From the IMG/VR virus record IMGVR_UViG_3300020430_000001, positions 1 through 39,110 of that record: DNA of 39,110 nucleotides. One strand, 5' to 3'. Below are positions 16,300 through 22,035 of this stretch, in pieces. Below the pieces are notes generated by a model that searched no databases, was not told where the DNA came from, and saw only the letters and a list, made by a program, of their open reading frames with translations. The position numbers and the translations under genes are program-made. Positions within the stretch are counted from its first letter, which is position 1, and every line of letters starts with the position of its first letter. This DNA is from a virus.

Positions 16300-16463
16300 T
16301 TTTTGGCCCCACGCTTATCATAAAGAAGTTTTGTGAGTGCTAATGCCTCTTGCACTCTTTGGTGGGCTGTAAGGCGCTTAGGTTCCCTCAGTAAGTCTTT
16401 TTCGAGCGTTTCTAATACTCTTATAAGTCTCTTAAATCCCGCCTCTATATTATCTTTGGACAT
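16296..16463 (-). CDS. Hypothetical small helical protein (55 aa)
   Basis: MSKDNIEAGFKRLIRVLETL is the start chosen at 16463 (14-bp overlap with the RuvC-like gene); an ATG at 16478 would add MRDLL. The product is all-helical and charged (LLREPKRLTAHQRVQEALAL). Its stop overlaps the methyltransferase start by 4 bp. No family was recognised. Confidence 0.55.
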   Translation of the reverse strand: MSKDNIEAGFKRLIRVLETLEKDLLREPKRLTAHQRVQEALALTKLLYDKRGAKK

Positions 16464-16917
16464 TAGTAAGTCTCGCATATTCTGCCATCAATAAGGCTTC
16501 TGCCCGGTGCTCATGCTTTTTGAGCCCTAAATTTGCAGACTGTTGGGGGAAAGTACGCATGGCTATTCTACGGGCCGCGTCCTTGTCTTTGGGTACAGTT
16601 AAAGCTTTTTTCCACTTACCAGGCGTAACCTCAACAAATCTATATTGGAGCAAAGTGAGTGAGCCTATAATCTGGCCGTAACCCATGCCTAATTTAAATG
16701 AGCTGGCCACGCCTTGCATGGGCCGGGCTGATTGTTTCTCTATTACAACTGTATCAATGGTTACACTTTGTAAAATCTGCGCCAGCTCAAACGTATTGAC
16801 CCCGCCAGCTTCCCAAACGGGTAAGTCATATACCTCAGCCCACTTATCAGTTATCAGCGCTACAGCGCCCGTTTTGTAGCCTGGGTCAATGCCCACAAAG
16901 CAAGGTAAATTGCCCAT
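16450..16917 (-). CDS. RuvC-like Holliday junction resolvase (155 aa)
   Basis: RNase H-fold motifs are visible: FVGIDPGYKTGAVALI (D at residue 10), TVVIEKQSARP (E at ~60), and C-terminal KKHEHRAEALLMAEYA (H and E/D positions), with DKDAARRIAMRTFP in the expected place. The length matches RuvC. It would resolve branched DNA before packaging. It is the second gene of the leftward operon, 10 bp after the repressor gene. Confidence 0.85.
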   Translation of the reverse strand: MGNLPCFVGIDPGYKTGAVALITDKWAEVYDLPVWEAGGVNTFELAQILQSVTIDTVVIEKQSARPMQGVASSFKLGMGYGQIIGSLTLLQYRFVEVTPGKWKKALTVPKDKDAARRIAMRTFPQQSANLGLKKHEHRAEALLMAEYARLTNVQR

Positions 16918-16927
16918 ATGAATAGCC

Positions 16928-17116
16928 TCATTTTTCTTTGTTAAATCTTTGCTCTAAAATAAATTCTAAATGACTTGATGTGCTTCGCTTATGAAGCCTG
17001 GCATCATTTTCCAACGCTATTTTTAGTTGTTTCGGTAGCCTTGTATAAAGAACGACTCGGTCCGATTCATCCTTTATCCAGTCGCTAAGCTCCTGATTTT
17101 CCTCAGTATAATACAT
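16928..17116 (-). CDS. Arc-like ribbon-helix-helix repressor (62 aa)
   Basis: Residues 20-58 (DRVVLYTRLPKQLKIALEND, then ARLHKRSTSSHLEFILEQRF) fit the Arc/MetJ ribbon-helix-helix fold: a beta strand, then two helices with the RSxSSHLE turn. Such dimers bind short operators with the beta ribbon. It is the first gene of the leftward operon and faces the divergent early control region, so it probably regulates that region and itself. Operator candidates are the 11-bp spaced AAACTGTA repeats and the TACAAG motifs. Confidence 0.8.
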   Translation of the reverse strand: MYYTEENQELSDWIKDESDRVVLYTRLPKQLKIALENDARLHKRSTSSHLEFILEQRFNKEK

Positions 17117-17141
17117 TTTTGCCTGTAGATTTTATTATTTT

Positions 17142-17163
17142 GATAGTCTTGTACTTGTATAAG
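17142..17163 (-). promoter_or_regulatory. Recurrent motif copy (leftward early)
   Basis: On the minus strand this reads TTATACAAGTACAAGACTAT, ending 26 bp upstream of the repressor start. It is one of seven or more copies in the genome that face into a downstream gene. Confidence 0.6.
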
Positions 17164-17226
17164 TGATATCAAATTGCTATCTAAATAGTAGGAAACTGTA
17201 AGAAAACTGTAGGCATACGGTAAAAC

Positions 17227-17245
17227 TATACAAGTACTAGATACT
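17227..17245 (+). promoter_or_regulatory. Recurrent motif copy (rightward early)
   Basis: TATACAAGTACTAGATACT lies 15 bp upstream of the 17261 start, followed by AAAAAGGATATTAAAATG with a usable ribosome site (AAGGA). Same sense as the gene. Confidence 0.6.
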
Positions 17246-17260
17246 AAAAAGGATATTAAA

Positions 17261-17932
17261 ATGGATAATGGTTGCAAAGTATTAATAGGGTGTGAGACCA
17301 GCGGAATAGTTAGAGAAGCTTTTACAGAATTAGGTTTTGATACCTGGTCATGTGATTTACTACCTTCAGACACTCCAACTAACCGTCACATTCAAGATGA
17401 TGTTAGAAATGTAATGGCTATGGATAGCTGGGATCTGGTATTTATTGGCCACCCGCCATGCACCAGGCTATGCAATAGCGGCGTGCGTTGGTTGCACAAA
17501 GCACCTCCTGGCCGCTCAATCAATGATATGTGGAATGAGTTAGATGAAGGAGCTGAATTGTTTAGCGACTTGTGGAATGCTGACGTGCCTTGCCTGGCAA
17601 TAGAAAACCCGGTCATGCATAAATACGCTAAAGAACGTATCCGTAACTATCAGCCATTTACTCAATCTGTTCAGCCGTGGGAGTTTGCTCATGATGATGA
17701 CGGGGCTGACAACGTTAAAAAAAGAACATGTTTCTGGCTTAAGAATTTACCAGCATTAGAAAAAACAGGGTCATTAGATGGGTCAACCGCTAGAGCTGAC
17801 GTCCACAATGCTACACCTGGACCAGACCGCTGGAAAATCAGATCAAAGTTTTATCCAGGCATTGCCCGTGCAATGGCTGAGCAATGGGGCAACGCGGCTC
17901 TTGCAGTACAAAACCAACAACTAGCCGCATAG
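17261..17932 (+). CDS. Cytosine-C5 DNA methyltransferase-like protein (223 aa)
   Basis: Motif I is LIGCETSGIVREAF (residues 8-21). Motif IV is FIGHPPCTRLCNSGVRWL with PPC at 65-67, the C5-methyltransferase catalytic Cys by analogy. Motif VI is IENP (114-117) where canonical enzymes have ENV. The C-terminus has the family signature ...RSKFYPGIARAMAEQWG. At ~220 aa this common phage family lacks a long target-recognition domain, so it may not be a standard C5 methyltransferase. It is the first rightward early gene and is followed by a GNAT protein. Confidence 0.82.
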   Translation: MDNGCKVLIGCETSGIVREAFTELGFDTWSCDLLPSDTPTNRHIQDDVRNVMAMDSWDLVFIGHPPCTRLCNSGVRWLHKAPPGRSINDMWNELDEGAELFSDLWNADVPCLAIENPVMHKYAKERIRNYQPFTQSVQPWEFAHDDDGADNVKKRTCFWLKNLPALEKTGSLDGSTARADVHNATPGPDRWKIRSKFYPGIARAMAEQWGNAALAVQNQQLAA

Positions 17933-17942
17933 GAGAATTACA

Positions 17943-18479
17943 ATGTTTCATCTTAATTGTAGTCTTGGGTATGCTCAGCGGTTTATTAAAAAACATCACC
18001 GCCATAGCAAGCCGCTCAAACGTCATATGTTTAGCATTGGCGTTTGTGAAACTGAGGATGTTTGGCAAGGCACGTTAGGGGTTGTTACGGTAGACCGCTG
18101 TAGTAGTGCCTGGTCAAAGCATAATGAAATGGTTGAGATCCGTAGATTATGTGTCATTGACGGTGCGCCTAAAAATACAGCCAGCTTTTTACTTAGCAAA
18201 GCTAGAGAAGCATGCTTTGCCATGGGCTACCTAATAGTCGTTACTTATACCAAACCTTATGAAAGCGGTGCATCACTCCGGGCGGCTGGCTTCCAGCTCA
18301 GCCGTGCCACTTGGGTTAGGAGCGAGCCGCATCACCCAAAAGGTTTAGTACGGTGGATATCTTATAGAGAACACCGACCAGATGTTGATGACATTGAGTT
18401 TACAAATGACACGCTCATGAGAATGAAAGATGAAATCAACAATCCACCAAATGTTTATGTTTTAAGAAGGGGGCAATGA
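17943..18479 (+). CDS. XF1762-type GNAT acetyltransferase-like protein (178 aa)
   Basis: The core EIRRLCVIDGAPKNTASFLL (residues ~66-85), then KAREACFAMGYLIVVTYTKP and ESGASLRAAGFQ, matches the XF1762 family of GNAT-fold proteins, found mostly in phages and mobile DNA. The substrate of this family is not known. It follows the C5-methyltransferase-like gene by 10 bp. The pairing with DNA-modifying enzymes invites the idea of base hypermodification (the Mu Mom protein is also GNAT-like), but this is inference. The C-terminal ~45 residues are not recognisable. Confidence 0.75.
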   Translation: MFHLNCSLGYAQRFIKKHHRHSKPLKRHMFSIGVCETEDVWQGTLGVVTVDRCSSAWSKHNEMVEIRRLCVIDGAPKNTASFLLSKAREACFAMGYLIVVTYTKPYESGASLRAAGFQLSRATWVRSEPHHPKGLVRWISYREHRPDVDDIEFTNDTLMRMKDEINNPPNVYVLRRGQ

Positions 18480-18480
18480 C

Positions 18481-18705
18481 TTGCAAATTTACATAAATAA
18501 ACAGGAAGCTGAAATGCTTTTGAAAGCCATTCATGAACTACAGCATGTAGTTGCTGAAATGGAGTTAGAAGAGGAAGGGTCGTCAGGTTATACACCTACT
18601 GACATGGTTGCTACCAATACCCTCAAATTGAAAATCAAAAACGAATTGAGAAAACAAAAATCGAAAGAATACGTTTTTAATAAAATTGGGAGACCTTTAA
18701 AATGA
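18481..18705 (+). CDS. Hypothetical helical protein (74 aa)
   Basis: The likely start is TTG at 18481, one base after the previous stop and behind GGGGG; an ATG at 18514 would shorten it. The protein (QIYINKQEAEMLLKAIHELQ, then VVAEMELEEEG) is helical and acidic at the centre, with a basic end. It resembles small phage proteins with NKxEAxxLLxAL patterns but no function is known. It overlaps the next gene by 4 bp. Confidence 0.5.
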   Translation: MQIYINKQEAEMLLKAIHELQHVVAEMELEEEGSSGYTPTDMVATNTLKLKIKNELRKQKSKEYVFNKIGRPLK

Positions 18706-18890
18706 ACATACAAGTACAAGATACTAGAGACCGTTTATTCTGGCGGTTGAAAGTAGATCAAATCACCAGGTCAATTTTGTCAGCCGAGTTCGACTATGCT
18801 GACATAAAAGATGAAGCGGCAAACACACCGCTTCCTGAGCTTATGAATGAGCTTAAAACTTTAGCAAAAAAAATAGAGGGAGTGAGATAA
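18702..18890 (+). CDS. Hypothetical protein (62 aa)
   Basis: MNIQVQDTRDRLFWRLKVDQ start; helical, no recognised family. Its first codons (IQVQDTR) are encoded by a copy of the recurrent TACAAGTACAAGATACTAG motif, so the peptide sequence there may simply reflect a DNA element. ATGA overlap with the previous gene. Confidence 0.5.
   Translation: MNIQVQDTRDRLFWRLKVDQITRSILSAEFDYADIKDEAANTPLPELMNELKTLAKKIEGVR
18709..18727 (+). promoter_or_regulatory. Recurrent motif copy inside the start of the 62-aa gene
   Basis: TACAAGTACAAGATACTAG, plus strand, at codons 3-9 of the gene starting at 18702. The same DNA element encodes IQLQDTR at the methyltransferase end (minus, 15569-15590) and LQVQDT in the scaffold gene. 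Confidence 0.55.
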
Positions 18891-18891
18891 G

Positions 18892-19701
18892 ATGTTTTTT
18901 TATAGACATCCAGATAACCGTGCTTATGCTGGTAAACTTAAAACTGCACAAAAGGGGAGACACTTGAAAGCTGGAGTATTTATATTTGGTGCCACTGAAG
19001 CCAGCCAACAAAAACAGCTAGAACAAATCAGGGCACTTTTTAAAAACGCTAAGACTAACGTCAAATATTTTAAGGAACCCCGGGGCCATCAAAAACGTGC
19101 ACCTGAGGACCGTGAAGTTTTACAGCAAGCGGCACGTTATTGTAGAACGGCTGACGCTACTTTTGTGATATCCTCATTGAAGGGCTTTTGTGAGACTAGG
19201 TGGCAAGCTCTTAGCTGGATGGTTAGCCAGGCAGAAATGCACAACATGCAATTTATGGTGGCAGACGACCCAGCAGTAAGTAGGGGCTCCGTGCATGTTA
19301 TGGCATTACAATCAGAAGAACGTAGGCATAAAATAGCCAAAAGTTCTAAAGAAGCTTTAGACAACATCAAAAAGCAATTAGCCGCTGGTAAACCTATTGT
19401 GGCTAAACGTACTGGCCGCCTGGTAACTAAACTAGGTGTTCATGATACTTTAACCGAAACTCAACAAACAGGTAATGAGGAGCAAGCTAGGCTAGCCAGG
19501 GAACGGGATAAAAAATATTTACCTGATATAGAGAAACTCCAGGCGCTTGGGATGGGTTACAATGCTATAGCCAGGCAGTTTAATGTCATGGCAATTCCAA
19601 CACCAGCACAAGAAAGAAAACAAAAAAGTGAGACCGCTGGTGAATGGTACGCAAGTACAGTTCGCAACATAGTTTTAAGAAATAAGGGAGAAAACAAATG
19701 A
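18892..19701 (+). CDS. Serine-recombinase-like protein, probably catalytically inactive (269 aa)
   Basis: The N-terminal region aligns to a resolvase domain: GVFIFGATEASQQKQLEQIR (residues ~28-47) is where active enzymes have YxRVST..Q, so the Arg and Ser appear to be replaced (FGAT). A loop with CETRWQALSW and MVADDP follows, then the long helix ERRHKIAKSSKEALDNIKKQ. The C-terminal recombinase/HTH region is recognisable: KLQALGMGYNAIARQFNVM, then EWYASTVRNIVLR. DNA binding is therefore likely, strand exchange unlikely. No att site was seen. The product could be a regulator or an old integrase. Confidence 0.72.
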   Translation: MFFYRHPDNRAYAGKLKTAQKGRHLKAGVFIFGATEASQQKQLEQIRALFKNAKTNVKYFKEPRGHQKRAPEDREVLQQAARYCRTADATFVISSLKGFCETRWQALSWMVSQAEMHNMQFMVADDPAVSRGSVHVMALQSEERRHKIAKSSKEALDNIKKQLAAGKPIVAKRTGRLVTKLGVHDTLTETQQTGNEEQARLARERDKKYLPDIEKLQALGMGYNAIARQFNVMAIPTPAQERKQKSETAGEWYASTVRNIVLRNKGENK

Positions 19702-20204
19702 TCAGTGAAAATATTGTTAAGTTAGAACAGGACGACCACTTAGTTTACTTAAAGGGTGCATTAGATTTTGCACTACGTGAATATGCAAAGAAAAATCTCG
19801 ACCTCGAAATTTCAATAACTGAGGGGGGTAGGGTTGCTCCTACGGGTGAGGAACGGCGCATAAAAGAATGGTCACTCGAATCGTCAAATCAAAGACGTTT
19901 TTTAATGTATGTCATAAGAAGTACTTTAGAGGACTGTAATATTACTACCGCCGAGATTGTAAAGAAACTTCGCACTAGTCGTCCAACTGTTATTAAGATG
20001 ATGAATTTTTGTCTTGAGCGAAAATGGATAGAAAATGAAAAATGTTCCAAAGGTCATAATCATCTGACTGCAACGCCAATAATGATAGAATGCTACCAAA
20101 ATTACGTTAATTGGCTTTGGAATGTTGTTGATGATTTGCAAATTCGTGATCTATCAACACAAATAAAAGAGCTCAAAAAACAAATAAACAGTTCAAACGA
20201 ATAG
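19698..20204 (+). CDS. MarR-like winged-helix regulator (168 aa)
   Basis: Residues ~70-120 form a winged helix: LMYVIRSTLEDCNITTAEIV, then KKLRTSRPTVIKMMNFCLERKW (recognition helix RTSRPTVIKMM) and NHLTATPIMIECYQNYV. The C-terminal helix LSTQIKELKKQINSSNE may dimerise. It is preceded by ATGA overlap with the recombinase-like gene. Palindromic operator-like repeats sit immediately downstream at 20226-20265, so it may control the next gene or itself. Confidence 0.68.
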   Translation: MISENIVKLEQDDHLVYLKGALDFALREYAKKNLDLEISITEGGRVAPTGEERRIKEWSLESSNQRRFLMYVIRSTLEDCNITTAEIVKKLRTSRPTVIKMMNFCLERKWIENEKCSKGHNHLTATPIMIECYQNYVNWLWNVVDDLQIRDLSTQIKELKKQINSSNE

Positions 20205-20225
20205 TCTCAAAATGATATGCCATAG

Positions 20226-20265
20226 TGTAAAATCATTTTACAGTGTGGTGTAAAATCATTTTGTA
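20226..20265 (+). promoter_or_regulatory. Two palindromic operator-like repeats
   Basis: TGTAAAATCATTTTACA (20226-20242) is a perfect 17-bp palindrome about a central C; TGTAAAATCATTTTGTA (20249-20265) is a near copy 23 bp further on. A weaker copy, CAAAATGATAT, lies at 20207-20217. Spacing is about two helical turns. They sit between the winged-helix gene and the 20301 gene, so a MarR-like dimer is an obvious candidate ligand. Inferred. Confidence 0.6.
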
Positions 20266-20300
20266 TTGAAGGCAAAACCAAACGAGTACATTATAGGGGT

Positions 20301-20666
20301 ATGAGAAAAACTATGAGAAAACACCGTAGGCAATCAGAAACGGTTATGAGGCTAGGGGCTGGTCAAATGCGCTTTAAACGGCGCATGGACCTTCCTTTGT
20401 GGCACCAAGATCATTTGCTAAAAGTTGCTCGTATACTTCAAGACGCTGGAAAGCGCATAGAAAAAATCTCTAACAGCAATTCATTAAGAAATGTTGACAA
20501 AGCGTTAGCCGCCCAAACAATAATAACTTTAGCTAATATAGACGCTGGGCGTATAACACCTTTAGACCCACGGGAACGCGGGTCTGAGAAACTTGAATGG
20601 CGTGAAACTGGACTTGTTAACACAAGTGGCTTTGACGAGCTTAATGCCAGACAGGATTTAGACTAA
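20301..20666 (+). CDS. Hypothetical basic protein (121 aa)
   Basis: The N-terminus is very basic (MRKTMRKHRRQSETVMRLGA). A helical middle (LLKVARILQDAGKRIEKISN; KALAAQTIITLANIDAGRIT) follows. No family was recognised. Start at 20301 is preceded by AGGGGT very close to the ATG; an ATG at 20313 is an alternative. It lies downstream of the palindromic repeats, so it may have its own control. Confidence 0.5.
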   Translation: MRKTMRKHRRQSETVMRLGAGQMRFKRRMDLPLWHQDHLLKVARILQDAGKRIEKISNSNSLRNVDKALAAQTIITLANIDAGRITPLDPRERGSEKLEWRETGLVNTSGFDELNARQDLD

Positions 20667-20697
20667 GTATCTAGTACCTATAAAAAGGTATCTAGTA
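20667..20697. promoter_or_regulatory. GTATCTAGTA direct repeats, variant of the recurrent motif
   Basis: GTATCTAGTA occurs at 20667-20676 and 20688-20697, 21 bp apart. Its complement TACTAGATAC is the 3' half of the motif at 17231-17244. Unlike the other copies it faces away from the downstream gene (20727). It fills the 60-bp gap between two plus-strand genes. Confidence 0.4.
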
Positions 20698-20726
20698 ATT
20701 ATAAACAACAGGCAGAGGGCTTGATT

Positions 20727-20942
20727 ATGAATAAACAATTACTTAGGGGGTTCTCTATAAACCCTATTCGCATAATATATATTATCCCAGAATTAACTAT
20801 TGCTTCAGTAAATCAGGTTAGACAGTACAGCCAGGGCAGTGCGTTCAGAACATTCTGTTCTGTAATTGGGGATATCTTAGGGGCAATAAGTATTTTTCTC
20901 TTAGGATACATTTGGTTACTAACAGCGGCCTTTTTCTCATGA
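20727..20942 (+). CDS. Small membrane protein (71 aa)
   Basis: The ATG at 20727 is preceded by AGAGGG; a TTG at 20721 would add two residues. The C-terminal half is a hydrophobic segment (DILGAISIFLLGYIWLLTAA) predicted to cross the membrane; the N-terminal half is amphipathic (INPIRIIYIIPELTIASVNQ). The TGA overlaps the next ATG. Host-takeover or superinfection-type roles are possible for early small membrane proteins, but nothing in the sequence decides. Confidence 0.55.
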   Translation: MNKQLLRGFSINPIRIIYIIPELTIASVNQVRQYSQGSAFRTFCSVIGDILGAISIFLLGYIWLLTAAFFS

Positions 20943-21217
20943 AGGTTACAAAAATTTTACAAGACCAAACCGTGGACGATTTAACGGCTCCAAGGTTGTC
21001 TGAAGAGTTCTCAAATTCAATCTCAATCCTGGCTGAAAACTTGGCCGTAGCAATGGCTGAGCATAAACGCTGGGAAAGCATAGAGGAAGTAAGTTCTGAG
21101 GCATTAGTTGAGGCCATGAAAATTTTAGATGTTGTTGAGTTGCGTTCATCTTTTTGCACCTTCAAATTGAACAAAGGTGACTTAGAAGTTTTATATGAAG
21201 GGGGGCATTTGCATTGA
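20939..21217 (+). CDS. Hypothetical helical protein (92 aa)
   Basis: The ATG at 20939 overlaps the previous stop (ATGA). A TTG further upstream (20912) would extend the frame into the membrane-protein gene and is not preferred. The protein (MKVTKILQDQTVDDLTAPRL start) is helical and acidic (EHKRWESIEEVSSEALVEAM) and its last residues are EGGHLH. No family was recognised. Confidence 0.5.
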   Translation: MKVTKILQDQTVDDLTAPRLSEEFSNSISILAENLAVAMAEHKRWESIEEVSSEALVEAMKILDVVELRSSFCTFKLNKGDLEVLYEGGHLH

Positions 21218-21480
21218 ATAGACCCCCATTAACACCAGCCCAAGAGCAAGTTTACACGTACATTAAGGAGTATCAAAAGGTGCACAAAAACCGCACTCCC
21301 AGCCTACGTGAAATTGGCTCAGGTTTTATAAGCGGCAATCAAGTCATCCCAGAAAGAAAAAGCAAGGGTAGCACTTACAAGCTTGTAAAAACATTAGTTA
21401 AGAAAAAGTACGTCACTCAAAAATTTTGGGAAAACGTGCCTTATTGGGTGGTTGATGATGACGAACCGCACGATAGCTGA
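21214..21480 (+). CDS. LexA-N-terminus-like winged helix protein (88 aa)
   Basis: The sequence PLTPAQEQVYTYIKEYQKVH, then NRTPSLREIGSGFI and STYKLVKTLVKKKYV, resembles the LexA DNA-binding domain (LTxRQxxVLxxIxxxxxxxGxxPTxREI...). No protease domain follows. The start is TTG at 21214, overlapping the previous stop. It is one of several small DNA-binding proteins in this operon, so a transcription switch function is plausible. Confidence 0.6.
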   Translation: MNRPPLTPAQEQVYTYIKEYQKVHKNRTPSLREIGSGFISGNQVIPERKSKGSTYKLVKTLVKKKYVTQKFWENVPYWVVDDDEPHDS

Positions 21481-21721
21481 AATGCAAGCCTTAGCCGCTG
21501 TAGAGAACGACAAGGTAAGGCGTAGCTGGGGCATGATGTATCACGCCAAACATATACGAACCCACGCTGAGAAGCTCTTAGATTTGAGCAAAAACGCTAA
21601 AAGGGTAGACCGTATGCTGAAGCGTGGAAGGACTATAGACCACATTGCTAAACAAATGGGGTCAACAAAGCAAACCGTTGGGCAGTTGATAAGTATTTAT
21701 AAATTGCCCCGGCAAGAGTAA
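21455..21721 (+). CDS. Small helix-turn-helix protein (88 aa)
   Basis: The C-terminal region TIDHIAKQMGSTKQTVGQLISIYKL (about residues 61-85) is a typical helix-turn-helix. The N-terminal part is basic and helical (AAVENDKVRRSWGMMYHAKH). Two adjacent ATGs (21455 and 21458) are possible starts; the gene overlaps the preceding one by 26 bp. It is the last recognisable gene of the rightward operon. Confidence 0.55.
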   Translation: MMTNRTIAEMQALAAVENDKVRRSWGMMYHAKHIRTHAEKLLDLSKNAKRVDRMLKRGRTIDHIAKQMGSTKQTVGQLISIYKLPRQE

Positions 21722-21725
21722 ATCC

Positions 21726-21863
21726 ATGTGGTTTTTTATCTATGTTTTTCCACATGGTCGGTCAGCTATGAGTGCCGGGTGGTTACCTCCAAGTGGAAAC
21801 ATCATCAAAATAACCACAACCATAGCAGTCTGGGCCTTGTTATCCTTCTTGGTGACCAGATAG
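21726..21863 (+). CDS. Possible small membrane peptide (45 aa)
   Basis: A frame starting MWFFIYVFPHGRSAMSAGWL continues to a hydrophobic C-terminal segment (IKITTTIAVWALLSFLV) and stops at TAG 21863. It follows the HTH gene by 4 bp but has no good ribosome binding site, and it overlaps the CCATGTGG hairpin. It may be real or chance. Confidence 0.25.
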   Translation: MWFFIYVFPHGRSAMSAGWLPPSGNIIKITTTIAVWALLSFLVTR

Positions 21864-21890
21864 TGTAACTGAATGAGTGGTTGCACTTAA

Positions 21891-21921
21891 AAGAACAAAC
21901 GGGGGTTTTGTTACCCCTTGT
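21891..21921 (-). terminator. Late-operon terminator candidate
   Basis: On the minus strand, ACAAGGGG then TAACAAAA then CCCC is followed by CGTTTGTTCTTTT. The stem (GGGG/CCCC extended by ACAA/TTGT with a small bulge) and U-rich tail form a plausible rho-independent terminator about 115 bp beyond the endolysin stop. Confidence 0.5.
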
Positions 21922-22035
21922 CAGGTCACTTCTATTGTGTGACCCGTTTCACGGCGGGGAAGTGGCATCGTGACTGACATTGAGGCGGTGTATATCTTGG
22001 TTGCGTATAGCCAGGCACTGGGGCTCCCGTTTACT

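Larger units (their letters stand above)
17117..17260. promoter_or_regulatory. Divergent early control region
   Basis: This 144-bp gap lies between the minus-strand repressor gene and the plus-strand methyltransferase-like gene, so it must hold two outward promoters. It contains one copy of the TACAAGTACAAG motif facing each gene (17142-17163 and 17227-17245) and two AAACTGTA direct repeats (17193-17200 and 17204-17211) 11 bp apart, which look like repressor half-sites. No canonical -35/-10 pair with good spacing was found, which may mean a non-canonical promoter. Confidence 0.7.
21722..22035. other. Convergent intergenic region between rightward early and late operons
   Basis: Between 21721 (end of the plus operon) and 22036 (end of the late minus operon). 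Features seen are CCATGTGG/CCACATGG (21724-21731 with 21750-21757) with an 18-nt T-rich loop, GGTCAC/GTGACC (21924-21929 with 21939-21944), and the GGGG/CCCC hairpin noted as terminator below. One small plus-strand frame (21726-21863) is possible. The rest holds nothing I can name. Confidence 0.6.

Noticed and set aside
17074-17373. Minus-strand frame across the divergent control region
   Set aside because: It covers the promoter region and the start of the C5-MTase-like gene, is low in sense-like composition and would conflict with both flanking genes.
17838-18223. Minus-strand frames opposite the GNAT gene
   Set aside because: Antisense to a protein with clear family motifs; no ribosome sites.
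18892-19701. Active integrase indicating a standard temperate phage
   Set aside because: Catalytic Ser and Arg appear replaced and no attP, excisionase or CI-like repressor was seen; temperate integration is not supported.
20667-20697. CRISPR-like or att-like repeats
   Set aside because: Only two short direct repeats without spacer array or core-site features; better treated as regulatory repeats.
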